Source: Candidatus Roseilinea sp. (lineage in GTDB: Bacteria; Chloroflexota; Anaerolineae; J036; Brachytrichaceae). Taken from it: a DNA stretch of 64,000 nt. Every line of letters begins with the position of its first letter. The first letter of the stretch is position 1. This document shows, one piece after another, positions 28,704-37,873 of the stretch. The position numbers were made by a program, and so were the translations under genes. Below the pieces are notes generated by a model that saw only the letters and a program-made list of their open reading frames with translations, did no database searches and was not told where the DNA came from. The DNA lies in contig JANWYN010000006.1 in the NCBI GenBank assembly GCA_025055235.1, positions 1 through 64,000 on the forward strand, read 5' to 3'.

Positions 28704-28900
28704 GGTAGGGCGCGCTCTGAATGGCCCGAATGGGTTATCGCAGCGCGCTACCGCCGACGGCCACGGGCGCGGAACAGCGTCCCCGTGCCCTACCGCGTGG
28801 CGTTTTTGCCCCTATACGATTTGCGCAGCGGATGAATCCGCGCGCAACGCATGGCAAAGCCCCGTGCGCCAGCTTTGCTGCAAACTGCCCGCGACTTCAC
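28704..28900. repeat. Composite palindromic element R2 + inverted R1
   Basis: R2 (GTAGGGCGCGCTCTGAATGG at 28705, with GGCACGGGG-type arms to about 28798) is followed by the linker TTTTTGCCCCTATACGA. R1 follows in inverse orientation (28820-28900: GCGGATGAATCCGCG, GCAACGCATGGCAAAGC). The element ends 12 bp before the stop of the following minus-strand gene. Confidence 0.85.
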
Positions 28901-28911
28901 ATGCTGCGTCT

Positions 28912-29982
28912 CTACCGGACGACCGACCCGTCCAATCCCACGCGCTGGATGGTCTCGTCGCCTGTGCAGTCGAACATGGCGAAGGTCAACGCGGCGTCGA
29001 GCGACTCGCCCGGCCCCAGCGTGCGATGCGTGCGCGTGGTGTTCATCACGTTCACCAGCCCATGGGGGTAGCTGGTGTGCGGCTCCAGGGCCATGGTGTA
29101 GGTGCGCCCGTAGAACGGGAAGCCGGTCGAGGCGCGCATCTCCTGCCAGAACCACAGATGCTTAAACACCTCTCCCGACCACGCTACGCCCACGCCGACC
29201 TTAAGCTGTCGGTTGAGCAGCGCGTACCACGGCGGCCCGTCGAAGTCGCTCAGGTAGCCCATGAAGAAGTTGCGCTCGCGCTGAGAAACGAACCCGCGCA
29301 GGTCGAGCGGCCGGCCGTCTTTGCCCTGCGCGAAGGGCCATTGCGTAGTTGCGCCCGGCACGGCGCGGCACCATTCGCTGTCGTAACCCGGATCGGTGTA
29401 GACCGTGCGGGCGTTGGTCTGCAACTGCAGGTGCTCGCTGAGGAACGGCGCGCCGTAGGCAGGGTGGTGGCCCCACACGAAGTCCATCGGCTCGCCGGCC
29501 TCGTTGGTCACCTGCTCGATCAGGCGCACGCAGCTCGTCGCAGCGTCCATCACCATCCGCCGGCGGATGGTGAACGGCGAGCGAAACAGCCGGACGCTGA
29601 AGACCGCTTCGATTTCATCACCAGCGTCCTTCACAATCTCAAAGCGCCAGGGCAGCATCGAGCTTTCGCCGTGAAAGCTCAGCTCGACGCCCTTGTAGGT
29701 CTCCGGCGGGCCGGTGTGCGGCAACAGCTCCTGCCAGCCGCCTTCGTAGTGTTCCAGCCAAGCGACCTCCGATTGCGGCGAGGCCCAGCCCTCGCTCAGG
29801 CCGCGCAATCCGAGCGGCGACTTCCACATCGCGTCCACGCCGGTCCGGCGATGGACGGTGGCGTAGATGTCCGCGCCTTTGTCCGGCAGCACGTCCACGG
29901 TCATGAACGGGTTTTGCATGCGCACGGCGCGCATGCCACCTTCGAGCGTCGTCAGTTCGATAGTGCAATGCGGTGAGGTCAT
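28912..29982 (-). CDS. Aldose-1-epimerase-fold (galactose mutarotase-like) protein
   Basis: 356 residues. Beta-rich throughout with mutarotase-superfamily features: VDVLPDKGADIYATVHRRTG near 30, EHYEGGWQELLPHTGPP near 80, VWGHHPAYGAPFL near 168, and EPHTSYPHGL near 312. It resembles DUF4432-type carbohydrate-binding proteins and probably acts on free sugars in the cytoplasm. The catalytic His/Glu pair cannot be assigned with certainty. It lies 20 bp downstream of era, on the same strand. Confidence 0.75.
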   Translation of the reverse strand: MTSPHCTIELTTLEGGMRAVRMQNPFMTVDVLPDKGADIYATVHRRTGVDAMWKSPLGLRGLSEGWASPQSEVAWLEHYEGGWQELLPHTGPPETYKGVELSFHGESSMLPWRFEIVKDAGDEIEAVFSVRLFRSPFTIRRRMVMDAATSCVRLIEQVTNEAGEPMDFVWGHHPAYGAPFLSEHLQLQTNARTVYTDPGYDSEWCRAVPGATTQWPFAQGKDGRPLDLRGFVSQRERNFFMGYLSDFDGPPWYALLNRQLKVGVGVAWSGEVFKHLWFWQEMRASTGFPFYGRTYTMALEPHTSYPHGLVNVMNTTRTHRTLGPGESLDAALTFAMFDCTGDETIQRVGLDGSVVR

Positions 29983-30002
29983 CTTCGTAGATCACGTTTG
30001 GG

Positions 30003-31046
30003 CTATATGCCCCCGCCCATCAGGCGAGCGACCCATACATCGTCTCGCCGCCAACCGGGGCGCACCTTCGCCCACAACTCCAGATAGACTTTCGTGCCCA
30101 GCTCGCGCTCGATTTCCTTGCGCGCATTGATGCCGATCTTCTTCAACATCTCGCCACCTTTGCCGATCAAGATGCCCTTTTGCGATTCGCGCTCGACGTA
30201 GACCGTGGCGGCGATGTAGATCATGCCGTTCGGGCGCGGCTGCCATTCTTCGATGGCGACGGCGATGCCGTGCGGCACCTCTTGCTCGAGGAAGCGCAGC
30301 GCCTGCTCGCGCACGAATTCGGCTGCCAGGAAGCGCTCGTTCTGATCGGTGAACTGTCCGGCCGGGAAGTAGCGCGGGCCATAGGGCAGCACCCTCAAGA
30401 TCATACTCAGCAGCTTGTCCAGGTTGTCGCCGCGCGTGCCCGAGGTGAGCATTGAGAATTGAGAATTGAAAATTGAGAAGGGAGGCTGGGCCGACTCCCG
30501 ACTTCCGACTTCTGTATCAACAGATACATCCGTTTTCGTTTGAGGGAGGAGCGCCTCATGCGCCGCGACATGTTCGACCACGTCGCGCGGGTCGAGCAGA
30601 TCGGCTTTGTTCATGGCCAGCAGCTTCGGCTGTGGTAGCCGCGCGATGCGCTCGGCGACGCGCCGGTCGTCGTCGGCCGGCAGCCGGCTGACGTCGGTGA
30701 CGAACAGGATCGCGTCGCAGTCCTTCAGCGCCGCGTCCACCTCGCGCATCATGTAGCGGTTGAGCGCCTGCTTCGGCTCGTGCACACCGGGCGTATCGAG
30801 GAACAACACCTGCGCGTCGTCGCGGGTGAGGATGCCCAGGATGCGCCGGCGGGTGGTCTGCGGCTTGGGCGAGATGATGGCGACCTTGTGGCCGATGAGG
30901 GCGTTGACCAATGTGGACTTGCCGACGTTCGGCTTGCCCACCACGGCCACATATCCGCTGCGATGATCCGGCGGCAGCGGTTGTTCCTCGCCGCTCAGAA
31001 AGGCCTGGATCAGCCGTTCGGTCTCATCGTGCGCTTGCTCGCTCAT
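30003..31046 (-). CDS. era: GTPase Era with a repeat-encoded insertion
   Basis: 347 residues, longer than the usual 300 or so. It binds GTP and the 16S rRNA 3' end in 30S maturation. Seen: G1 GKPNVGKST (about 37), G2 region PQTTRR, G3 DTPGVHEP, G4 MNKADLL, and the C-terminal KH domain (GMIYIAATVYVERESQKGIL, GKGGEMLKKIG). Between G4 and the position of the G5 SAL motif there are about 25 extra residues (175-199), encoded by AATTGAG and GACTCCC heptads. The following residues read LTSGTRGDN where family members have ISALKGDN. A 25-residue N-terminal extension is also present. The start overlaps the CoxM-CoxS gene by 23 bp. Confidence 0.92.
   Translation of the reverse strand: MSEQAHDETERLIQAFLSGEEQPLPPDHRSGYVAVVGKPNVGKSTLVNALIGHKVAIISPKPQTTRRRILGILTRDDAQVLFLDTPGVHEPKQALNRYMMREVDAALKDCDAILFVTDVSRLPADDDRRVAERIARLPQPKLLAMNKADLLDPRDVVEHVAAHEALLPQTKTDVSVDTEVGSRESAQPPFSIFNSQFSMLTSGTRGDNLDKLLSMILRVLPYGPRYFPAGQFTDQNERFLAAEFVREQALRFLEQEVPHGIAVAIEEWQPRPNGMIYIAATVYVERESQKGILIGKGGEMLKKIGINARKEIERELGTKVYLELWAKVRPGWRRDDVWVARLMGGGI
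30451..30513. repeat. AATTGAG heptads then GACTCCC heptads inside era
   Basis: ATTGAGA ATTGAGA ATTGAAA ATTGAGA (30451-30478) is followed at 30491-30513 by CCGACTC, CCGACTT and CCGACTT. Two different heptad families abut within one coding gene, in frame. A small hairpin, GTATC/GATAC, follows at 30514-30527. Confidence 0.88.
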
Positions 31047-32478
31047 GCTCGTTCCTTGCGCGCTGGAAGGCCTCGATGATTTTGTAGTATCCCGTGCAAC
31101 GGCACAAGTTGCCGCTGATGCTCTCTTTGATCTGTGCGTCTGAGGGATTAGGGTGCTCGCACAGCAGCGCCGCGCCGCTCATAATGAAGCCGGGCGTGCA
31201 ATAGCCGCATTGCACCGCCCCCGTCTCGATGAAGGCGCGCTGGAGTGGATGAAGCGCGTCGCCCGGTTCGCCCGTGCGTCCTAGCGTGCCGACGCCCTCG
31301 ATCGTGATGATCGTCGCGCCGTGCGCGCGCGGCGCGGGTGTCAGGCACGCCATCACTGCCTGCCCGTCCAGGATCACCGTGCATGCGCCGCATTCCCCTT
31401 CGCTGCACCCTTCCTTCACGCCGATCAAGCCGCAGTCTTCGCGCAGCAGCCGCAGCAGCGTCTTCTCACGCGCGTCGGCGTCGCCGATCGCATACGCGCG
31501 TCCGTTGACCGTCGTGCGAATGGTCGCGATCGGGTGTGCGCCGTCGGCGATGGGTGCAGCGCTGCGGCTCGATTGCGCGAGGCGCAGCAGCGCCGGCGCT
31601 TCCGGCCACCCTTCGTGCAGCGCATCGTTCGCCGCCAGGGCAAGCGCCCGGCGCACGAGGACGGCAGTCGCATCGCGCCGGTAATCGGCGCTGCCGCGGA
31701 TGTCGTCAATCGGCCGGGTGGCCTGCGCGGCCAGCTCGGCCGCGTGCCGGATCGTCGCCTCATCGGGCGTCCGGCCGATCAGCCAGCGCTCGGCTTCGGG
31801 CGCTCGAATGATCGTCGGCGCGACCGCGCCCAGCGCAACACGCGCATCGCCGATGCGTCCATCGCCGTTCATCGTCAACACGACGGCACAGTTCACCACG
31901 GCGATCGCCTGTGCCCGTCGCAGACCGAGCTTGAGGAACGCGCCGCGCTGGTTCGGCTGCAGCGCGCGGCAGGCGATGTCCACCAGCATCTCGTCAGGTT
32001 GCATCACCGTCCGGCGCACGCCGGTGTAGAAGTCGGCGAGGGCGATGCATCGCTCGCCGTGCGTCGAGCGCAGCGTCACATGCGCGTCCAGCGCCATCAG
32101 CGCGGTGATCGTGTCGTTGGCCGGCGACGCGGTGATCAGGTTGCCGGCGACCGTGCCGCGGTTGCGGATCTGCGGCGCGCCGACTTGCCGGCAGGCTTGC
32201 GCCAGCGGCAGCGCGCGCGACACGCACAGGCCGGACGCGACCACGTCGTTGTGCGTGACCAACGGGCCGAGGTGAATCCACCCTTCATCGTCCAGGTAGA
32301 TGGCGTCTAGGCCGGGCAGGCGCGAGATGTCAATCAGCGCACACGGCGGGCGCAGCTTGCGGTCGAACTCAACGATGAGATCGGTACCGCCGGCGATAAT
32401 GCGCGCTTCGCCCTGGTGTTCGGCGAGCAGCGCCAACGTGCGATCGAGGGTGTCGGGGATGAAGTAATCGCGCCACAT
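31024..32478 (-). CDS. Fused CoxM-CoxS: FAD and [2Fe-2S] subunits of a molybdenum hydroxylase
   Basis: 484 residues. Residues 1-285 form the CO/xanthine-dehydrogenase FAD subunit (IIAGGTDLIVEF near 27, QIRNRGTVAGNLITASPAND near 103). Residues about 315-480 form the iron-sulfur subunit: CSEGECGACTVILDG holding the plant-type 2Fe-2S Cys, then CGYCTPGF and NLCRCTGYYKI for the second cluster. These would pass electrons from a molybdopterin catalytic subunit to FAD. No large subunit or cofactor genes are nearby, so the partner is missing or distant. The order FAD then Fe-S in one chain is unlike standard three-gene CoxMSL. It overlaps era by 23 bp. Confidence 0.88.
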   Translation of the reverse strand: MWRDYFIPDTLDRTLALLAEHQGEARIIAGGTDLIVEFDRKLRPPCALIDISRLPGLDAIYLDDEGWIHLGPLVTHNDVVASGLCVSRALPLAQACRQVGAPQIRNRGTVAGNLITASPANDTITALMALDAHVTLRSTHGERCIALADFYTGVRRTVMQPDEMLVDIACRALQPNQRGAFLKLGLRRAQAIAVVNCAVVLTMNGDGRIGDARVALGAVAPTIIRAPEAERWLIGRTPDEATIRHAAELAAQATRPIDDIRGSADYRRDATAVLVRRALALAANDALHEGWPEAPALLRLAQSSRSAAPIADGAHPIATIRTTVNGRAYAIGDADAREKTLLRLLREDCGLIGVKEGCSEGECGACTVILDGQAVMACLTPAPRAHGATIITIEGVGTLGRTGEPGDALHPLQRAFIETGAVQCGYCTPGFIMSGAALLCEHPNPSDAQIKESISGNLCRCTGYYKIIEAFQRARNEHERASAR

Positions 32479-32617
32479 GACGTCGGTTGTGCCTGAGGCA
32501 CAATCCTAACATCACCCTGCGGCGCGCATGTGCGCTGTCACCTCAGAGTGACCGCGTAGCTACTAGGCCTCGAAGCGATGCGGTAATTTCGCGCCTTCGC
32601 GGTTGCCTGAGCAGCTT

Positions 32618-33982
32618 TCAATTCCAGCTCCAATGCGGCGAGACGAGTTCGCGCTCCTCGAACGGGCCGGGGGCGAAGAGCGGTCCGCGGAAGACCGGCA
32701 TCGTGCTCAGCGCATGGCGCACGATGAGCGCGCGCGGATGTGCGCCGGCGAAGTTCTCGGCCAGTTCGGCGGCTTCGCGCACGCTGGGCGAGGAGAGGAA
32801 GTGAATGTCGCGGGCCAGGCGCTCGCGCTGCGGCCCGGCGACGATCAGGCGATGCCGCTGCATGGCGTGGGCCAGCAAATAGGCGCGTGCTTCGCCGGCT
32901 TGCAGGCTGCGCCCTTGCAGTTGTTTGATCACCGACTCGGGCGACGGCGCGTTCACCAGCGCATCGTAGAACGCGCGGGCGGGAGCGCTGTCGTCCTCGC
33001 GCCGCTCGACCGGCAGGATGAGCGGGCCGCCGCGCATCAAGATCGGGTTGCGTCCTAGGCTGATGTGGATCGCGGCCAGGCTGGCGTCGAATAGACTGCC
33101 GCCGGCGCGCCCCCTCCAGTTGGGCTCGGCCAACACCACGTCGTAAATCGGCGCGTCCACGTCGGACTCTCGCAATGAACGGGCCAGATCGGCAAGCGCG
33201 TCGTCCACATTGGCCGGCGCGCCGGCGCGAATGGCCAGCGCGCGTCCTTCTGCATCCACCAGTGCGCCGATTGCGAACATCAGGCCGGCGCGCCGAGCGC
33301 CCTCGCGCATGACGCGCTGGAAGAGAGGGAGATCGTGCGCGGATGGCTCGATGCAGTCGTCATAGAAACGTGTGGTGCGCAGCTCGCGCCGGGTGGATGC
33401 CCCTACCACGCCCAAAGTGACGGTGGCACAACTGCCGGCGCAGTAGGCGTCATCGCCCAGTTCCATCGCGTAAATCGCGATCAACAAGTCGGCCTCGACA
33501 GCCCGATAGTTGATCGTGAACGGCACACCCTCGAAGTTGCCCATGTCGTCCAGCTCGCGCACATCTTCGGGGTCGTGCTGGACGATGCGGATCCGGCCTG
33601 CGTAATCTCCCAGACGACGGAGGGCTGTGCCGACGCTGTGCAGCGATTCAGCGCCGGCAGGCGGCTCGTCATCCAGCGTGGCGATCAACAGCGTCACCCG
33701 GTCGGGGGCGATGCCGGCGCGCTCTAGGTGCGACAACACGCCGCGCAGAATCGCAAAGCGCGCCTCGTCCACAGGCGCCCGGTCGCACACGATGACGATG
33801 TCGGTGCTCGCACCACAGAGGTCGGCCAGCGGCAGCGAATTAAGCGGGTGAGACAGCCTGGTCTCGATTTCCTGGTCCATAGCCGCCAGCGGCGCAGCGG
33901 CGGCGATATCGGTCTGTTCGACTTGCCAGTGAGCCGGCAAGCTATAGGAGCTGATAAAAAAGCGTTTACCTTCCTCGTACAC
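32618..33982 (-). CDS. LarA-like (DUF2088) protein
   Basis: 454 residues. The N-terminal half (IVIVCDRAPVDEARFAILRG, RAGIAPDRVTLLIATLDDEP, about 60-110) resembles the lactate racemase LarA N-terminal domain. The C-terminal half (LAEPNWRGRAGGSLFDASLA, PILMRGGPLILPVERRE) fits the LarA C-terminal domain with a substrate-binding role. The catalytic Lys/His set that holds the nickel-pincer cofactor is not clearly identified, and larB/C/E are absent here. The function may differ from racemization. A GTG at 33982 is the start; a TACAAT lies about 24 nt upstream (34007-34012). Confidence 0.6.
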   Translation of the reverse strand: MYEEGKRFFISSYSLPAHWQVEQTDIAAAAPLAAMDQEIETRLSHPLNSLPLADLCGASTDIVIVCDRAPVDEARFAILRGVLSHLERAGIAPDRVTLLIATLDDEPPAGAESLHSVGTALRRLGDYAGRIRIVQHDPEDVRELDDMGNFEGVPFTINYRAVEADLLIAIYAMELGDDAYCAGSCATVTLGVVGASTRRELRTTRFYDDCIEPSAHDLPLFQRVMREGARRAGLMFAIGALVDAEGRALAIRAGAPANVDDALADLARSLRESDVDAPIYDVVLAEPNWRGRAGGSLFDASLAAIHISLGRNPILMRGGPLILPVERREDDSAPARAFYDALVNAPSPESVIKQLQGRSLQAGEARAYLLAHAMQRHRLIVAGPQRERLARDIHFLSSPSVREAAELAENFAGAHPRALIVRHALSTMPVFRGPLFAPGPFEERELVSPHWSWN

Positions 33983-34408
33983 GTCTACACCCTGACTTGG
34001 CCGGCGATTGTACTCATCACGCCGAAATTCAACCGATCACGGTTCGACAATTGCTCTACGCGGCACACGTGTGTCGCAGGCAATCTATCTATACCTCACT
34101 TGCATGAACGCTCGGTAAACGTTTTTTATCGGTGCGCGGACGACGCTCGCGCAGGTGCTGCATACGACCTGGCGTCAGGTAGCCAACGCATCGCCTACTC
34201 ACGTTGCAGCAGCTGCTCTACTCATTTACAACATTGTTCTAATCGCTGTAGACGAAAGCATCACAGTTGAATAGCATCACAGATAGCTGTAATAGATCAT
34301 TTCCATTTGTGTCGCAAGACGCAGGGGGATGCAAGGTGCTTCTGCGAGCCTCCGGCAGGATGAGGAGCGCGGGCGCTTGGCTTCGCTCTGCCTGTCGTGA
34401 GGGCTCTT
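33983..34408. other. AT-richer divergent intergenic region
   Basis: This lies between the divergent LarA-like and cytochrome genes. The line at 34261 is about 38% GC, far below the neighbours. Seen: TACAAT on the minus strand (34007-34012), direct repeats of GCATCACAG (about 34257 and 34274), and a T-run after AACGCTCGGTAAACG near 34110-34133. No convincing gene. It probably carries promoters for both flanking genes. Confidence 0.5.
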
Positions 34409-36064
34409 ATGCAAGCTGTGGATGTGCGCCGGGCGCGCGCAGCTATCTTGATCGTGCTCTCCCTTGCTGCCGTCTTCACGCTGACGACGGCGACCGCGGC
34501 GGGCGAGGGCGACGCGCCTGCGCCGAATGCAGCGATTGCAGCGGGCCTGACTGCTTGGCGCGCGCCGGACGAGCGCGGCGTCGCATGTGCTCATTGCCAC
34601 GGGCCGGACGGGCTTGAAATCGCTCACCTCGGCTTCGACGATAGCCCCATTCTCCGCCGCGACGATTGGCATATCCCGACATCCGACGCCGCCAAAATCG
34701 CCGCGATGATCCATGCGCTGCGAGACAAATACGGCTTGAAGGCAGCGCTGCCCGACCCGGCGAACGACCGGTTGCTCCAGCCGGGCGGCCGGCTCGTCGC
34801 AGGCGCCACATCGCAAGAGCGCGACTACAACGCCGCGCTGCAGACGTTTGCGCCGCAGATGCCGGCGCTGTTCAACGGCCGAGTGGACTCCATCCTCGAA
34901 GCGCTGCGCGCGCGCGACGAGATTCTGGCCTTCGATGTGCGGAACCAAGCGCTGGGTGTGCCGTTCCCACGACTACTGAGCGACCCGACGCAGGACGCCG
35001 CGACCGTCTGGATCGCCGATCGGCCACGCGTGCCGCGGCCGGGTAGTGAGCAGGCGTGGTACGCGTTGCACGATGCCTATCTGGCCAACCCGACCGAGGC
35101 GAATTTGTGGGCGATCTACAACGCCGTGGAGGCGTTGACCGCCGCGCCGCCGGATGCCGATGAGCATGCCGCCGCGCTGTCGGCAGCTAAGTACCGGTCG
35201 CTGCTGCTGGCCCAGCATCTGGTGCGCGAGCGAGCGCTGGGCACAAACGCCCCTTCGGCAATGTTCGAGCGCCGGCCGATTGCCTTCCTGGAGATCCCGC
35301 CCACAGCGAATCGCCTCGTCGCCATTCACAATCCCATGTTCGCCGTCGGCAACCTTATCTATCGCAGCCACCCGCACAAAGCAGAAGCGGCGGCTAAGGC
35401 GCTGCCATGGTGGTTCGCCGCATGGACGTTCAACCCCGGCCTGCCGGATGCGGACGAGGAGCGCGAAACTTTCCTACAGGCGCTCGAGGGGCGCGACGGC
35501 GGCGAGCCTTATCCCATCCATCACCGATTGGTGCGGATCAAAACGGACATGACGCAGGCATACGCGCCCTACGTGCGCCTGCCCGGCCGTCCGCCGCAGG
35601 CCAACGCGCTGGATCTGGCCGACGCAGCGCGCGGGTTCGTGTATCCCGACGACGAGGCCGGGGCGTTGTTCTTCGACCAGGCGCACCGAACGCTTTACCA
35701 CACCTTCGCAGCCAACGTCCGGCGCATGCAGCTTTACCTGCTCATCCATGAGTTCAACAAGCAGTGCGCCGATGGCCGATCCTACGTCGGTCTGGTCGGC
35801 GACGAGGTGGCCTTCGTGGAGCGCCTGCATGCTGAGCTGCTCCCGGATTTGGAGCGCGCCCAACCCCAATATGCCATGAAGGATCGCGCCCTGGTCATGA
35901 CTGCGATCCGTCGCTTGCAGGAGGCGTGGAACCAGTGCAGGCCGCTGCTGCCGGTTGGCCACAGCGTGGCGTTGTTCGCCGAACATTCCGCGGACGGCGC
36001 GTCTGTGCCTCGCGAGTCGCGCATCCACCCCTCGGCTCAATTGCTTCGCCCCGGCGGTCCTTAG
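34409..36064 (+). CDS. Exported mono-heme c-type cytochrome, large
   Basis: 551 residues. An N-terminal signal segment (ARAAILIVLSLAAVFTLTTA, cleavage near TAAGEG) is followed by a single heme-c site, CAHCHGPDGLEI (about 58). The remaining 480 residues are helical with no second CxxCH. Conserved-looking stretches are NPMFAVGNLIYRSHP and VGDEVAFVERLHAELLPD. It probably works in the periplasm or on the outer face of the membrane in electron transfer; a distal Met ligand is not assigned. Start: GAGGG (34399-34403) spaces well to the ATG at 34409, with GTG 34397 as alternative. I do not recognise the domain beyond the heme motif. Confidence 0.8.
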   Translation: MQAVDVRRARAAILIVLSLAAVFTLTTATAAGEGDAPAPNAAIAAGLTAWRAPDERGVACAHCHGPDGLEIAHLGFDDSPILRRDDWHIPTSDAAKIAAMIHALRDKYGLKAALPDPANDRLLQPGGRLVAGATSQERDYNAALQTFAPQMPALFNGRVDSILEALRARDEILAFDVRNQALGVPFPRLLSDPTQDAATVWIADRPRVPRPGSEQAWYALHDAYLANPTEANLWAIYNAVEALTAAPPDADEHAAALSAAKYRSLLLAQHLVRERALGTNAPSAMFERRPIAFLEIPPTANRLVAIHNPMFAVGNLIYRSHPHKAEAAAKALPWWFAAWTFNPGLPDADEERETFLQALEGRDGGEPYPIHHRLVRIKTDMTQAYAPYVRLPGRPPQANALDLADAARGFVYPDDEAGALFFDQAHRTLYHTFAANVRRMQLYLLIHEFNKQCADGRSYVGLVGDEVAFVERLHAELLPDLERAQPQYAMKDRALVMTAIRRLQEAWNQCRPLLPVGHSVALFAEHSADGASVPRESRIHPSAQLLRPGGP

Positions 36065-36296
36065 GGCGGATTGAGAGCCGTCTTCATCTGCCGGATTGAC
36101 GTGGTCGAGTCTGCTTCAGCGACATGTGTGAGATCTGCGCCCTACGCGCGACACCCTTGCCCCGATGCGCGAATGCGCCCCGGCCGATGAGTAGCGGCTG
36201 ATAGAGATGGCCGGGACGGCGCGCTTGTCGCAGGCAAGACAATCGCGCGGGGGTGCCATTGCATAGCAGATGCGGTGTTGCGCGCGGGCTGCACCC

Positions 36297-37811
36297 TCAC
36301 CGCCGACAGCCGGCGGCGTTGTTGCTGATGCGGCAGGGCAGATCTACGACGCCGGCGAAGTAGCCTCTCACCAGCCCGCTGATGTCTTCCGAAGTGTGGC
36401 GGGCCAGCGCGTCGAAGAAGGCGTCCTGATCGGCGATCTTGTAGGCTTGCGACTGGTAGTAGTCCCTCAGTGCGGCGTCGAGCGTCGCCGTGCCGACCTG
36501 TTTGCGGACGTCGTTGAGGAACATCAGCCCGCGCCGGTAGACCGCGTTGATGTAGGCGCGCGAATCGGGGTAGGCGCTCAGCGGCAGGTCAATCGCGCCG
36601 GTCAGCCGGCCGCGTTCCTTGCCCAGGATGAAGTAGCCATACCACCAATCGGCGTCGGGGTCGTAATACTCCTGGTAGAAGCGCAGCTCGCCGTAGCGGG
36701 CGAAGGCTTCGTCCAGCCAGGGCGAGCGGATCTGGTCGTTGCCGACGACGTTGAACCACCACTGGTGCGCCACCTCGTGCACCGTCGTCGCGATCAGGTC
36801 GTGGCGCGCGCCGCGGCCCGGATAGCCGGCGTAGATCGTTGTGCCGATGCCGACCATGCCGCTGTATTCCTGACCTTGCTGCCGGCCGGTCTCTACGATG
36901 CGCAGCGTCTTGTAGGGATACGGCCCGTATAGCCGCGTGAACAGCCGCACCGCGCGCGCGGCGGTGTTCAGCACGGCCGCGCTCGTATGGCGATGTTCGG
37001 GATACACGTAGTGGATGAACGTGACGCCGTCTTCTTCGAGCGTGTCCACCGCGTACACGTCGCTGGCGGCGAAGGCGAACACGCGCGCCTTCGGCAGCGA
37101 GTAGCGCCACAGGCGGCCGTCGCGCGTCTCGTCGCCGCCGCCCGCGATGATCACGCCCTCCGGCGCCAGGATGCTCACCTCGTAGTCGGCCAGCTCCGAC
37201 GTGTAGGGGTCGCCGATCGGCACGTAGGCCGGCGTGTCCCACTGGCCGTCGCGGAACGGCGCGAGCATGACATACCAGTGGCCGCACGTCAGGCTGTTCG
37301 GCCCGCGCGAGGTGTCGTCGCCGCCGATGCCGGTGATCACCTCTTGCAGCGGCACCTTGAACGTGAAGTCGAACGTCATAGCGATGGCCTTATCGGGCGG
37401 CAGCGGGGCCGGCAGTTGCACGGTGAGCACGGCGTCGGTCAGGTCGAAGGGCAGCGGCTCGGCTTGGCCGAAGATGCGCGCGTCGCGAAATTCGACGGCG
37501 CCGGCCCGCCGTGCCGGTGGCACGTTGAACTTCACCTCGGTGATGGTCTGGCCGGTGGGGTTGACGAACTCGATGCGCTGTTGGGCGTGCACGTTGCCGC
37601 CGGCGTAGTCCAGCGTGACGTTGAGCACGTAGAGCGGGCGTTCAGGCGGATCATCCAGCATGGGCAACGCGCCGCCGATCAGCCGGCCGGCGATGTCGCC
37701 GCTGCTCACGACTGCCGTCGGGATCAGGATCGGCTCGCCCGATATGCCGGTGCGTGTGCAAGCAGCAAGCGCGAGCGCGGCGATTGAACAGTAGACGGCT
37801 GCGCGTCGCAT
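36297..37811 (-). CDS. Lipoprotein M1-family zinc metallopeptidase
   Basis: 504 residues. Signal peptide with a lipobox (IAALALAAC), so it should be lipid-anchored outside the cytoplasmic membrane. The gluzincin site HEVAHQWWFNVVGND (HExxH near 345) plus the third ligand Glu in WLDEAFARYGE (about 367) define an M1 aminopeptidase-type enzyme. The exopeptidase GxMEN motif is replaced by YSGMVGIGT, so the substrate preference may differ. The N-terminal 200 residues form the M1 beta-saddle. The ATG at 37811 was chosen because the frame above it overlaps another gene and lacks a signal. It is downstream of the SH3b gene, with a palindrome between. Confidence 0.9.
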   Translation of the reverse strand: MRRAAVYCSIAALALAACTRTGISGEPILIPTAVVSSGDIAGRLIGGALPMLDDPPERPLYVLNVTLDYAGGNVHAQQRIEFVNPTGQTITEVKFNVPPARRAGAVEFRDARIFGQAEPLPFDLTDAVLTVQLPAPLPPDKAIAMTFDFTFKVPLQEVITGIGGDDTSRGPNSLTCGHWYVMLAPFRDGQWDTPAYVPIGDPYTSELADYEVSILAPEGVIIAGGGDETRDGRLWRYSLPKARVFAFAASDVYAVDTLEEDGVTFIHYVYPEHRHTSAAVLNTAARAVRLFTRLYGPYPYKTLRIVETGRQQGQEYSGMVGIGTTIYAGYPGRGARHDLIATTVHEVAHQWWFNVVGNDQIRSPWLDEAFARYGELRFYQEYYDPDADWWYGYFILGKERGRLTGAIDLPLSAYPDSRAYINAVYRRGLMFLNDVRKQVGTATLDAALRDYYQSQAYKIADQDAFFDALARHTSEDISGLVRGYFAGVVDLPCRISNNAAGCRR

Positions 37812-37823
37812 GTCAGGCAAACG

Positions 37824-37856
37824 AGAAACCAGGTTCCTGCGAGAAACCTGGTTTCT
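37824..37856. repeat. REP-like palindrome
   Basis: AGAAACCAGGTT (37824-37835) pairs with AACCTGGTTTCT (37845-37856). It shares the GGTT/GAAACC core with 2731 and 46196. It could stop transcription between the SH3b and peptidase genes, but no clear U-run follows on the minus strand. Confidence 0.7.
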
Positions 37857-37873
37857 TTCATCCCATAAGTTCA

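Noticed and set aside
30003-31046. Era as a pseudogene because of its disrupted G5 region
   Set aside because: The frame is intact, all other G motifs and the KH domain are conserved, and similar in-frame heptads occur in other essential genes.
33728-34270. A 180-codon plus-strand ORF across the LarA-like start
   Set aside because: Half is antisense to the LarA-like gene; the rest is Thr/Cys/Ser-rich with no domain.
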